From Methyloversatilis discipulorum (GTDB taxonomy: Bacteria; Pseudomonadota; Gammaproteobacteria; Burkholderiales; Rhodocyclaceae), in NCBI RefSeq assembly GCF_000385375.1, contig NZ_ARVV01000001.1, forward strand, positions 3,782,001 to 3,846,000: 64,000 nucleotides of DNA. The letters run 5' to 3'. The notes beneath the pieces are model-generated. The model was not told the DNA's origin and did no database searches. It saw nothing but the letters and a program-made list of their open reading frames with translations. The position numbers and the translations under genes are program-made. Within the stretch, counting starts at the first letter, position 1. Each line of letters starts with the position of its first letter. Below, in pieces: positions 7,997-19,080 of this stretch.

Positions 7997-8239
7997 ATGA
8001 CGTCGGAAACCGGATACTTCATCGACTGGAACGGCAACGCGCGCAGCGTGCAGGACGCCGGCGGCAACTTCACGGTCGAGGTCGACATGCCGTCGAAGTA
8101 CGTGGCGCTCTATTCGAAGGGCGGCACACTGATGCACGAGGCGACCTTCTACCGCACGCTGGAGGACATCGCGAAGAAGGGCATCACCGCTGAATTGGTG
8201 CCCGGCTCCCACCCTTGGGGCATGCGCAACGAGTGGTGA
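7997..8239 (+). CDS. Small protein of unknown function (80 aa)
   Basis: 80 residues with a GAAGGGAGCA ribosome site before the ATG at 7997, fourteen bases after ohr. It reads MTSETGYFIDWNGNARSVQD and continues with alternating hydrophobic strands (FTVEVDMPSKYVALYSKGG) and one helix (ATFYRTLEDIAKKG). There is no signal peptide, no cysteines and no known motif that I recognise. It is probably the last gene of the selO-ohr operon and converges on nifA. I cannot name a family. Confidence 0.7.
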   Translation: MTSETGYFIDWNGNARSVQDAGGNFTVEVDMPSKYVALYSKGGTLMHEATFYRTLEDIAKKGITAELVPGSHPWGMRNEW

Positions 8240-8241
8240 TC

Positions 8242-8269
8242 GGGCAGCGGGGCGTACGCCTCGCTGCCC
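8242..8269. terminator. Bidirectional stem-loop between the 80-aa gene and nifA
   Basis: Inverted repeat GGGCAGCGGGGCG / CGCCTCGCTGCCC (13 base pairs with one G-T wobble, tiny central TA) sits between two convergent stop codons. There is no T-run, so it is a strong hairpin rather than a textbook intrinsic terminator. Confidence 0.5.
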
Positions 8270-8271
8270 CG

Positions 8272-9915
<1,644 letters not shown>

Positions 9916-10072
9916 GACAGCCCCCGATTGCTTCCCGAGGCGATTCCGGTCGTGCCGGTACGCCCTTTCATTCAGTGGCCCCTGCGTCCTTTTCTTATTG
10001 TCGGGGATCGGTCGGCAGTACTGCCGGCCACGGCGGAAATCCGCATGCGCTTCTCCACGCCTTGCAGCATCA

Positions 10073-10088
10073 AGCAAGGCGCGTACCC
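10073..10088 (-). promoter_or_regulatory. Possible sigma-54 promoter of nifA
   Basis: Minus strand GGGTACG-CGCC-TTGCT. The -12 half is perfect and the GG/GC spacing is correct, but the -24 half has two mismatches. It stands about 160 bases upstream of the nifA ATG and would imply autoactivation. Weak on its own. Confidence 0.35.
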
Positions 10089-10248
10089 AGTGTCACAAAG
10101 CGGTCAATCGCAGGACGCCCGCGTAACAGCGCGCAGGAAAGCCGTTTGCGGGCAGGTACTTGGAAAGGGGAAGGGCGATCGGCCGGCGGGCGTGTCCGCT
10201 TTGGTGCAAGGCGTCACAAAACGGTGCTGCGACAGCGCTTGTCGGACT

Positions 10249-10264
10249 TGTCGCAAACAGCACA
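10249..10264. promoter_or_regulatory. NifA upstream activator site (TGT-N10-ACA)
   Basis: TGTCGCAAACAGCACA is a perfect TGT-N10-ACA. It is centred about 100 bases upstream of the -24 element at 10355 (plus strand), ideal spacing for NifA activation of the rseC-like gene. It could also serve nifA on the other strand. Confidence 0.7.
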
Positions 10265-10354
10265 GGACGGCCCCCGCACCCCGTCAGCGATGAAATGCAG
10301 CGAAAGCTCACCGGACCGGCGTCGACGGCGGCAAGCGGATCGGTAAGCGGCGGC

Positions 10355-10370
10355 TGGCACGAGGATTGCG
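10355..10370 (+). promoter_or_regulatory. Sigma-54 promoter of the rseC-like gene
   Basis: TGGCACG-AGGA-TTGCG matches the -24/-12 consensus at all but the last, least conserved position. The predicted start is near 10381, giving a leader of about 15 bases that contains the GGGAGGGAAGAG ribosome site before the ATG at 10396. Confidence 0.88.
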
Positions 10371-10395
10371 AGACAGCCGCCGGGAGGGAAGAGAT

Positions 10396-10809
10396 ATGAC
10401 GGTCAGGGATACCCGGGTGGTGCAGGTCGACGGCACCCGCGTCACCGTCGGCGTCGAGAGCGCAACGGCCTGCAGCGGCTGCCGCTCGCAAACCGTCTGT
10501 GGCAGCGCGCCGAACACGCTGCATCAGCTCGAACTGCCCTCTGCGCAGGCCGCTTCGCTGCGCCCGGGCGACCTGGTCGCACTTGGCATCGACGACGACG
10601 CGCCGCTACGCGCCGTGATGCTGGCCTATCTGCCGCCGCTGGCCGGCCTGCTCGGCGGCATCGGCGCCGGCAGTCTGGCCGGCCTGCCGGATGTCGCCGT
10701 GCTGGCCTGTGGCGGCAGTGGTCTCTGCTTCGGTGCAGTCATCGCCCGCCTGCTCGCCGGCCACTGGCGGGAGAGCTGGCGGCCCAGAATCTGCGGCAGC
10801 GGTGACTGA
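10396..10809 (+). CDS. RseC/MucC-family membrane protein, putatively NifA-regulated
   Basis: 137 residues. The N-terminal half has the family's cysteine motif CSGCRSQTVCG (about residues 27-37), a probable Fe-S or redox site. It is followed by a beta region ending in LRPGDLVALGI and two transmembrane helices (about 75-95 and 100-120). In E. coli RseC works with RsxABCDGE (Rnf) to keep SoxR reduced; Rnf complexes feed electrons to nitrogenase in several diazotrophs. The sigma-54 promoter and NifA site directly upstream put this copy in the nif regulon. A role in Rnf-linked electron supply or Fe-S protection is inference. No rnf genes lie in this window. Confidence 0.82.
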   Translation: MTVRDTRVVQVDGTRVTVGVESATACSGCRSQTVCGSAPNTLHQLELPSAQAASLRPGDLVALGIDDDAPLRAVMLAYLPPLAGLLGGIGAGSLAGLPDVAVLACGGSGLCFGAVIARLLAGHWRESWRPRICGSGD

Positions 10810-10818
10810 GACCTGCGC

Positions 10819-12525
10819 TCAGGCCAGCGCCGGCGGCATGGTCGAGGCGAGGAAGTCGCGGCGCGCCGCCGGATCGAGCTTGGCGCAGGCCCGGTTGAGC
10901 CCGCTCAGGATGGCCAGCACCGACGCCGTCACGATGTTCCGGTGCATGCCGGCGCCGAAAGTGCTGCCCGGAAGCCCGTCGATGACGAATTCGGCGAAAG
11001 CCACCGCCGCCGCGTCAGCGCCGTGGCCGATCGCGCGCTCCTCGTAGTCGTGCAGGCGGGCGGGCACCTTGAGCGCATCGATCACGGCAGCGATCGGGCC
11101 ATTGCCGCGGCCCGACAGCGTACGTTCGACGCCCTCGACCTTAACCATCAGTTCGATGCCCTGCTCGTCGCCGATCTCGCGCAGATGATGGGTGACATAC
11201 TCGAACGGAACCGCTGGCTCGAAGTACTGCTGCGCGAACAGCTTCCAGATGTCGGCAGCGCGCACTTCCTGTCCGCTGGTGTCGGTGAGCTGCTGCACCG
11301 CGGTGCTGAACTCGACCTGCAGGCGACGCGGCAAGGTGACGCCGTATTCGCTTTCGAGCAGGAAGGCCACGCCGCCCTTGCCCGACTGGCTGTTCACGCG
11401 AATGATCGAATCGTAGGTGCGACCGACGTCGGCCGGATCGACCGGCAGATAGGGCACTTCCCAAATGGCGTCCGGCTGCTGCGCGGCGAGGCCCTTGCGG
11501 ATCGCGTCCTGGTGCGAACCGGAGAAGGCGGTGAATACGAGGTCGCCGGCGTAGGGGTGGCGTGCATGCACTGGAATCTGCGTGCACTGTTCGACCGTCC
11601 GCGCGATATCGTTGATGCGCGAGAAATCGAGGCCCGGATCCACGCCCTGCGTGTAGAGGTTGAGCGCAAGCGTCACCAGATCGACGTTGCCGGTGCGCTC
11701 ACCGTGGCCGAACAGGCAGCCTTCGACCCGGTCGGCACCGGCCATCACCGCCAGTTCGGCCGCCGCCACCGCGGTGCCGCGGTCGTTGTGCGGATGCACG
11801 CTGAGGATGACCGACTCGCGCTTGGCAAGATTGCGGTGCATCCACTCGATCTGGTCGGCGTAGTGATTGGGCGTGGCCACCTCCACCGTCGCCGGCAGGT
11901 TCAGGATGACCGGCCGCTCAGGCGTGCCGCCCCAGGCCTCGACCACGGCGTCGCACACCTCCTTGGCGAAGTCGAGTTCGGTCGCGGTGAACGTTTCCGG
12001 GCTGTACTGGAAGGTCCACTCGGTTTCCGGCTGCGCGTCGGTCAGGCGCTTGATGAGCAGGGTGCTGTCGACCGCGAGCTGCTTCACTTCGTCGCGGCTC
12101 ATGTCGAACACGACGCGGCGGAAGGTGGGCGAGGTTGCGTTGTAAACATGCACGATGGCGCGCTTCGCGCCGCGCAAGGATTCGATGGTGCGTTCGATCA
12201 GGTGCGGCCGCGCCTGGGTGAGCACCTCGATGGTCACGTCGTCCGGGATGTGGCCGCCTTCGATCAGCGTGCGCACGAAGCTGAAGTCGGTGTCGGACGC
12301 CGACGGGAAGGCGACTTCGATCTGCTTGAAACCGATGTCGACCAGCATCTTGAACATGCGCATCTTGCGCTCGCCGTTCATCGGCTCGAACAGCGCCTGG
12401 TTGCCGTCGCGCAGATCGGTCGACATCCAGATCGGCGCGCGGGTAATGGTTTTCGACGGCCACTGTCGATCGGCGAGCGCGATCGGGGTGACGGGACGGT
12501 ACTTCGTATTCGGCTGCTTCAACAT
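10819..12525 (-). CDS. leuA: 2-isopropylmalate synthase (LeuA type 2)
   Basis: 568 residues from ATG 12525 (GGAG site eight bases upstream; an in-frame TTG at 12540 is less likely). Condenses acetyl-CoA with 2-oxoisovalerate, first committed step of leucine synthesis. The motif [11 protein letters not shown] near residue 40 carries the metal and substrate ligands, [10 protein letters not shown] gives the His of the HxH-type site, and [14 protein letters not shown] the second signature. The C-terminal LeuA dimer/leucine-feedback domain begins about residue 430 ([14 protein letters not shown]). Length and sequence match the longer type-2 LeuA (actinobacterial and many proteobacterial enzymes). 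Preceded by a leader-peptide attenuation region. Confidence 0.95.
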   Translation of the reverse strand: MLKQPNTKYRPVTPIALADRQWPSKTITRAPIWMSTDLRDGNQALFEPMNGERKMRMFKMLVDIGFKQIEVAFPSASDTDFSFVRTLIEGGHIPDDVTIEVLTQARPHLIERTIESLRGAKRAIVHVYNATSPTFRRVVFDMSRDEVKQLAVDSTLLIKRLTDAQPETEWTFQYSPETFTATELDFAKEVCDAVVEAWGGTPERPVILNLPATVEVATPNHYADQIEWMHRNLAKRESVILSVHPHNDRGTAVAAAELAVMAGADRVEGCLFGHGERTGNVDLVTLALNLYTQGVDPGLDFSRINDIARTVEQCTQIPVHARHPYAGDLVFTAFSGSHQDAIRKGLAAQQPDAIWEVPYLPVDPADVGRTYDSIIRVNSQSGKGGVAFLLESEYGVTLPRRLQVEFSTAVQQLTDTSGQEVRAADIWKLFAQQYFEPAVPFEYVTHHLREIGDEQGIELMVKVEGVERTLSGRGNGPIAAVIDALKVPARLHDYEERAIGHGADAAAVAFAEFVIDGLPGSTFGAGMHRNIVTASVLAILSGLNRACAKLDPAARRDFLASTMPPALA

Positions 12526-12540
12526 GATGTGCTCCGGCAA

Positions 12541-12732
12541 ATGGGAAGGATGCGTGGCCGGAATGCAGGGCTGTCAGGCGGCCACGGGTTTCCTGGCCTG
12601 ACAACCGCTGCGCAGTCGCAGCATCGGGAAGGTTTGAAACAGCTCGAACATGATGGGAACGCTCCGGGAAAACGGAATTCACCTCCCGGTCCATCGACCG
12701 GAGGCAGGCACTGCACGACAGGAGGGGGAGTT
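12541..12732 (-). promoter_or_regulatory. leuA leader RNA with alternative hairpins
   Basis: On the transcript, CCTCCGGTC / GACCGGGAGG (12704-12682) forms a hairpin 28 bases after the leader-peptide stop. The CCGGGA in its 3' arm (12689-12684) can instead pair with TCCCGG (12669-12664), giving two mutually exclusive structures. A short TTTT lies at 12672-12669 but there is no long U-run, so whether the mechanism is transcriptional or translational attenuation is open. Confidence 0.45.
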
Positions 12733-12816
12733 TTATGTGCGCGCGGGGCGCAGCAGCAGACCCGACGCGAGCAGCGTCGAGGAGAGGAACAGCAGTTGGG
12801 TCTGGTGCGAGAGCAT
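12733..12816 (-). CDS. leuL: leu operon leader peptide
   Basis: 27-codon open frame: MLSHQTQLLFLSSTLLASG then LLLRPART. Nine of 27 residues are leucine, including a final LLL, the signature of a ribosome-mediated leucine attenuation peptide. An ATG four codons upstream (MVEP) is also in frame. It lies 207 bases before leuA on the same strand, with alternative hairpins between. The -10 element ends eight bases before the ATG, so the mRNA may begin at or within a base or two of the start codon (leaderless). Confidence 0.75.
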   Translation of the reverse strand: MLSHQTQLLFLSSTLLASGLLLRPART

Positions 12817-12823
12817 GGGCTCG

Positions 12824-12852
12824 ACCATAGGCAAGCCGCGAAAAGCTGTCAA
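12824..12852 (-). promoter_or_regulatory. Sigma-70 promoter of leuL-leuA
   Basis: Minus strand TTGACA (12852-12847), 17-base spacer, TATGGT (12829-12824). The -35 is perfect and the spacing optimal. Predicted start 12816-12818, at the leader-peptide ATG. Confidence 0.75.
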
Positions 12853-12853
12853 G

Positions 12854-12882
12854 CCTGAATTTCGCCAGCAAGCAGCTAGAAT
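12854..12882 (+). promoter_or_regulatory. Possible glnS promoter
   Basis: TAGAAT at 12877-12882 is a 5/6 match to -10; the -35 region (CTGAAT at 12855-12860, 16-base spacer) is weak. It is divergent from and abuts the leuL promoter. Confidence 0.35.
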
Positions 12883-12993
12883 TGTGTTCTTTCGCCAGAC
12901 CGCGGTCTGGCCCAAGCATGGAGCGGACATCCTGCAGGCTGCCGCTCCTGCTCTGGCAACGACACTCATCCTCAGATTTCTCTGCTGCCCACC

Positions 12994-14769
<1,776 letters not shown>

Positions 14770-14780
14770 GATCGGGACAA

Positions 14781-14817
14781 ACCGACGGCGGCGCCCGGCG
14801 CGGCGTCGGTTTTTTTT
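14781..14817 (+). terminator. Intrinsic terminator of glnS
   Basis: ACCGACG ... CGTCGGT stem (with further G/C pairing inside) followed by eight T, twelve bases after the glnS stop. Confidence 0.9.
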
Positions 14818-14992
14818 ACATCCACGTCGGCCCGCCCCGGGGCTGGAACGGCTGCAAGGCTCGCTGCGCCTCGAACCGTGCCAATGCAGCGATGCAGGCA
14901 CACAGCTTGCTAACAGTTTTTGACATTTTTGAATCCGTCTGCCAATCCGGCCCGTGACGGGTGACGACAACCTTCGAGCAGGGAGTGTCCCG

Positions 14993-15574
14993 ATGAAATC
15001 GATGCGCAGCCTCTTCGCCGCAACGCTGTTTGCCACGGCCCTGCCGGCACTCGCCGTGATCCCCAACGTGACCGACCAGGAGTCGTCCGAGCGCAACAAC
15101 CTGATCGCAACCTTCGGTCAGAGCGGACTGGCGCAGTCCTTCAAGCAGATGGCGGAGAACGTGTCCGGCGCCGGGATCTACCTCCTCCTCGCCAGCCCGG
15201 AGGAGTCGGCGAACGTGACCATCGAACTGTGGAGCAAGCTGCCCAACCAAGGCGGCAGCCTGCTGGCCGGCGGCTCGGCACTCGGTCTTGGTCAGGGCTG
15301 GGTGGACGTGTTCTGGACGCCCGTGACAGTTACGCCGGGGGACACCTACTACCTGGTCTTCTCCGGCCCGTCCGCATTGGGTCTGGCGGGCAGCACGCTG
15401 AACCCCTACCCGAACGGACAGACGTTCGCGACCTCGGGCTATGCTGGCTTCCCCAACTTCGACTACGCCTTCCGCACTTTCGCTGCGGCCGTCCCCGAGC
15501 CCTCGACCTGGGCTTCGATGATGGGCGGCCTCGGCCTGCTCGCGCTGCTTGCTGCGGCCCGCCGCCGCGCCTGA
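14993..15574 (+). CDS. PEP-CTERM sorting-domain surface protein
   Basis: 193 residues. N-terminal signal peptide (SMRSLFAATLFATALPALA, cleavage about residue 22). The central beta-rich domain is built of strands such as NVTIELWSK and GDTYYLVFSG. The C-terminus is a textbook PEP-CTERM: VPEPSTWASMMGGLG, a hydrophobic helix, then ARRRA. Exosortase cuts at such tails and the protein goes to the cell surface or exopolysaccharide matrix. The exosortase gene is not in this window. The ATG at 14993 was chosen because it starts the signal peptide; an in-frame start 39 bases upstream would add hydrophilic residues. The function of the body is unknown. Confidence 0.88.
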   Translation: MKSMRSLFAATLFATALPALAVIPNVTDQESSERNNLIATFGQSGLAQSFKQMAENVSGAGIYLLLASPEESANVTIELWSKLPNQGGSLLAGGSALGLGQGWVDVFWTPVTVTPGDTYYLVFSGPSALGLAGSTLNPYPNGQTFATSGYAGFPNFDYAFRTFAAAVPEPSTWASMMGGLGLLALLAAARRRA

Positions 15575-15609
15575 TCCCTCCGGGGAGCGCAATAGCACTC
15601 CCCTGCTCC

Positions 15610-16167
15610 ATGCCCATCCAGGACGTCCCCCTCCCGCAGGCTTACCGGCTGCTCAACCACGGCCCCACCGTGCTGGTGAGTAGCGCGGCCGGCGCGCGCC
15701 GCAACGTGATGGCGGCGGCGTGGTGCATGCCGCTCGATTTCGAACCGCCCAAGATCGTCGTCGTGATCGACAAATCGACCTTCACGCGCGAGCTGATCAG
15801 CGCATCGGGCGAGTTCGCGATCAATGTTCCGCCGCGCGCGCTGCTCGACGCCACGGTCGCGGCCGGCAGCGACAGCGGCCGCGAGGCGGACAAGTTCGCG
15901 GCGCTGGATCTGCCCACCTTCGCGGCGACGCAGATCGCCGCGCCGCTGGTCGGCGGCTGCGTCGCTTGGCTCGAATGCAAGGTCGTACCGGAAGCCCACA
16001 ACCAGGACCGCTACGACCTGTTCATCGGCGAGGTCGTGGCAGCGCGCGCGGACAGCCGCGTGTTCCGCAACGGGCGCTGGCATTTCGACGACGACACGCT
16101 GCGCACGCTGCACCACGTCGCCGGCGGCGCCTTCTTCATGACCGGTGAGGCCGTCGGCGGCAGCTGA
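15610..16167 (+). CDS. Flavin reductase-like, FMN-binding split-barrel protein
   Basis: 185 residues. Begins MPIQDVPLPQAYRLLNHGP and has the flavin reductase-like pattern TVLVSSAAGARRNVMAAAWCMPLDFEPPKI, in which the N-V-M-A-A-x-W stretch binds FMN. It is followed by STFTRELISASGEFAINVP and a C-terminal LHHVAGGAFFMTGE. Such small soluble proteins use FMN as cofactor or substrate; some are reductase partners of monooxygenases. There is no adjacent monooxygenase to fix a role. 35 bases follow the PEP-CTERM stop; co-transcription is possible but not evident. Confidence 0.85.
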   Translation: MPIQDVPLPQAYRLLNHGPTVLVSSAAGARRNVMAAAWCMPLDFEPPKIVVVIDKSTFTRELISASGEFAINVPPRALLDATVAAGSDSGREADKFAALDLPTFAATQIAAPLVGGCVAWLECKVVPEAHNQDRYDLFIGEVVAARADSRVFRNGRWHFDDDTLRTLHHVAGGAFFMTGEAVGGS

Positions 16168-16230
16168 ACTTTCGCACCGGTAGCACGCTCCCAAGACGGC
16201 TGTTCACACAACCTCGTCGATGGAGCCGCC

Positions 16231-17253
16231 ATGCGCCGCCTGCTCGCCTCGTCCTGCTGTCTGCTGGCCCTGAACGCCCACGCCGGTGGTTCGGCCAGCG
16301 AATTCGGATCCGCCTTCTATACCGGCCTGTCGATCAGCGTGGTGCAGGTGCGCGTTGCCAACGGGGCCGGCAAGGGTTTCTTCGGTTCGGGGGTCGTGGT
16401 GGCGGAGAACGAGGTCGTCACCAACTGTCACGTCACGCGTCAGGGCGTGCGCGTCGAGGTTGCCAAGGGCGCGCTGGTGTTTCCGGTGTTCGGCCAGAAG
16501 ATCGACATGGCGAACGACCTCTGCCTGCTGCGCACCTCGCCGATGCCGCTGCGCACCGTCGCGCTGCGCGACGCGGCGTCGGTCAGACCCGGCGAGAAGT
16601 CGTTCTACTACGGCTACTCGGGAGGGATAGAAGCCTTCTTCGCACCGGGGCGGGTGGCAACGCTGCATCCGCACGACGGCAGTGCGGTGTTCGAAACGTC
16701 CAGCGGTTTCGCGCTCGGTGGCAGTGGCGGCGGACTGTTCGACGCCGACGGTCGCCTGATCGGCATCACCACCTTCCTCGCCTCCGGCCACTCGGGTGGC
16801 TACTTCGCGATGCCGGCCGACCTGATCCACCGGCTGCGCAAGCAGCCCGAATCCGACATCGCGCCGATATCCGGGCTGGCACTGTGGGAGCGGCCGGACG
16901 CGGAGCAGCCCTGGTTCCTGCGGGTGGCGCGGCTCGGCGCGCTGTCGCGCTGGCAGTCCGCCGCCGATCTGGCGCTGGAATGGACACGCGCTGAACCCGA
17001 CAACGCCGATGCCTGGCATCAGGCCGGCGTTGCGCTGCTGCGCGACCAGCGGCCGGTCGAGGCAAACGAGGCGCTGCAGCGCGCCCGCATGCTGTCGCCG
17101 GACCACCCGGACGTGCTCTTCCATCAGGCACTGGCGCTGGCGCGCAGCGGCTCGACCGAGGCTGCCCGCGAAGCGCGGGACCGGCTGGCCCTCGCGGACG
17201 CCGAGCTGCTGGGCAAACTGGATCAGGCCTTAGACTGTTCGGCCTACTGCTAA
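16231..17253 (+). CDS. Exported trypsin-like serine protease with C-terminal TPR region
   Basis: 340 residues. Signal peptide MRRLLASSCCLLALNAHAGG. The chymotrypsin/DegP-like triad is visible: His in VVTNCHVT (about residue 69), Asp in MANDLCLLR (about 95), Ser in ALGGSGGGLFD (about 166). After about residue 220 two to three TPR-like helix pairs follow (WHQAGVALLRDQRPVEANEAL, given in parts, and HQALALARSGSTEAAREA). There is no PDZ domain, unlike DegP. It ends LDCSAYC with two cysteines. It lies 61 bases before tpsB on the same strand, so it may process or quality-control the adhesin. That link is inference from position. Confidence 0.85.
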   Translation: MRRLLASSCCLLALNAHAGGSASEFGSAFYTGLSISVVQVRVANGAGKGFFGSGVVVAENEVVTNCHVTRQGVRVEVAKGALVFPVFGQKIDMANDLCLLRTSPMPLRTVALRDAASVRPGEKSFYYGYSGGIEAFFAPGRVATLHPHDGSAVFETSSGFALGGSGGGLFDADGRLIGITTFLASGHSGGYFAMPADLIHRLRKQPESDIAPISGLALWERPDAEQPWFLRVARLGALSRWQSAADLALEWTRAEPDNADAWHQAGVALLRDQRPVEANEALQRARMLSPDHPDVLFHQALALARSGSTEAAREARDRLALADAELLGKLDQALDCSAYC

Positions 17254-17314
17254 AGACATACAAACACACTAAACTCCGTCGAATACAAGAACTTGAAGAT
17301 CGACGGGGTCCTCG

Positions 17315-18895
17315 GTGTCGCCCAGACTTTCCCTGCTGCTGTGCATCTGTGCAGTCCAGTTGTCGTTCGCCGACGCGCGCGCCGAGGAGAGTGCCGACGG
17401 CCCCCGCTTCGAGGTGCGCGCCTACTCGCTGGCCGGCGGAACGGTTTTCCGGCCGGGGGAAATCGACGCCATGCTGTCGCCCTATACCGGCGCCGAAGTC
17501 GGCTTCGGACAGCTCGAAGCGGCGCGCGCCGCACTGCAGGCCGCCTACCACCAGCGCGGCTTCGGCGCAGCCCAGGTCAGCATTCCGGAACAGGAACTGA
17601 GTGGCGGCACCGTCGTGCTGGAAGTTCTGGAACCCAAGCTGACCGAAATCACGCTGCAGGGCGCCAAACACCACGACGAACAGAACATCCGCGCCAGCCT
17701 GCCCGCTCTGGCCGACGGCCGCATGCCGAACACGACCGACGTGGCGCGCCAGTTGTCGCTGGCCAACGAGAATTCGTCGAAGCAGACCGATGTGACCTTC
17801 AAGTCCGGCCGCAAGCCGGGCGAGATCGCGGCGACGATTTCCGTGGCCGACGACAAGCCGCTGCGCCGCTTCGTCACCGTGGACAACAGCGGCACGCCAT
17901 CGACCGGCACCCACCGCGTCGCCATCGGGCTGCAGCACGCCAACCTGTTCAACCGCGACCATGTGGCGACCTTCCAGTACACGACTTCGATAGAGAAGCC
18001 GTCCGAAGTCACCATCTTCGGCCTTGGCTACCGCATTCCGCTGTATAGCAGCGGCAATTCGATCGATCTGGTCGCCGGTTACTCGAGCGTGAATTCGGGC
18101 CAGGTGCAGGTGCTGAATTCAACGGCCAGCGTGTCCGGCGCCGGCCGCATCTTTTCCGCCCGCTACAACTGGCACCTGCCACGCGATGGGGAGCTGACGC
18201 AGCGCGTCAGCCTGGCGGCCGACTGGCGCGATTTCGACAGCAGCTTCGTCCTGGAGAATGTGCCGGGCAGTCTGGTGCCGCGGGTGATCACCCATCCGGT
18301 CAGCCTGTCGTGGAGCGGAAACTGGCGCAACGATCTGCGCGAAGCGGGCCTGAACGTCAGCTATGCGCGCAACCTGCCCGGTGGCGAACATGGCCGCGAC
18401 AGCGATTTCGCCGCCTCGCGCGGCGGCGCCAACGCGCGCTTCGCGGTGATCCGGGCCGGCGCCTCCTGGCTGCAGCTGCTGTCCCGGGACTGGCGCGTGC
18501 GTCTGCAGGCACAGGCGCAATACACGAACGACGAGCTGGTTTCGGGCGAACAGTTCGGTATCGGCGGCGCCGATTCGGTGCGCGGTCTGCGCGAGCGCGT
18601 GCTCGCCGACGACCGCGGCTGGCGTGTCAGTGCCGATCTCGATACGCCGGCCTGGGTGCACGACACCTGGGTCATGCGCGGCGTGCTGTTCGCCGACACC
18701 GCCCACCTCTATCGCGTGCGGCCGCTGGCCGGAGAAGACGCAAGTCAGGCAGTTTTTTCGGCGGGCGTGGGGCTGCGCGTCAACTTTTCCACGTGGCTAT
18801 CTGGGCGGATCGACTACGCTCAACTTATTGACGGAGCAGGAAGATACGACTCCGGAAGCCACCGCGTGCACGCAACGTTCAGCCTGAACTTCTGA
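17315..18895 (+). CDS. Two-partner secretion outer-membrane transporter (TpsB; ShlB/FhaC/HecB family)
   Basis: 526 residues from a GTG start. Signal peptide MSPRLSLLLCICAVQLSFADA. POTRA domain(s) about 28-190 (GGTVFRPGEIDAMLSPYTG, then LEAARAALQAAYHQRGF). This is followed by a 16-strand beta-barrel of the Omp85 superfamily with the conserved lid-loop motif VRGLRER (about 425) and a C-terminal phenylalanine (ATFSLNF) as expected for BamA recognition. It exports the TpsA protein encoded 185 bases downstream across the outer membrane. There are slightly shortened periplasmic parts relative to FhaC, and the N-terminal plug helix is short or absent. Confidence 0.93.
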   Translation: MSPRLSLLLCICAVQLSFADARAEESADGPRFEVRAYSLAGGTVFRPGEIDAMLSPYTGAEVGFGQLEAARAALQAAYHQRGFGAAQVSIPEQELSGGTVVLEVLEPKLTEITLQGAKHHDEQNIRASLPALADGRMPNTTDVARQLSLANENSSKQTDVTFKSGRKPGEIAATISVADDKPLRRFVTVDNSGTPSTGTHRVAIGLQHANLFNRDHVATFQYTTSIEKPSEVTIFGLGYRIPLYSSGNSIDLVAGYSSVNSGQVQVLNSTASVSGAGRIFSARYNWHLPRDGELTQRVSLAADWRDFDSSFVLENVPGSLVPRVITHPVSLSWSGNWRNDLREAGLNVSYARNLPGGEHGRDSDFAASRGGANARFAVIRAGASWLQLLSRDWRVRLQAQAQYTNDELVSGEQFGIGGADSVRGLRERVLADDRGWRVSADLDTPAWVHDTWVMRGVLFADTAHLYRVRPLAGEDASQAVFSAGVGLRVNFSTWLSGRIDYAQLIDGAGRYDSGSHRVHATFSLNF

Positions 18896-19080
18896 CCGCC
18901 TGAAAGCCACCTCCCGGTGGCGTGCGGCCGGTTCCGGCGAAACACCCCGAATCGCGAAAACTCGCGCATGCAACGTCTGCCTGCGCGACACAAAGCAGCA
19001 GCAGCACGGGCACCGGACCTTGCGTCGCGAACACACGCGCATCCTGTTCACGGCCCGTTTCAGAAGAACTTGAGGCCGAA

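Larger units (their letters stand above)
9916..10395. promoter_or_regulatory. Divergent nifA / rseC regulatory region
   Basis: 480 bases with no credible gene. It holds the sigma-54 promoter of the rseC-like gene (10355-10370, plus), a perfect TGT-N10-ACA site (10249-10264), several one-mismatch versions (for example 10193-10208 and 10240-10255) and a weaker -24/-12 candidate facing nifA (10073-10088, minus). Short open frames crossing it are not supported by start sites or composition. Confidence 0.6.

Noticed and set aside
14920..14948. TTGACA before the PEP-CTERM gene as a full promoter
   Set aside because: The -35 is perfect but no acceptable -10 lies 16-18 bases downstream.
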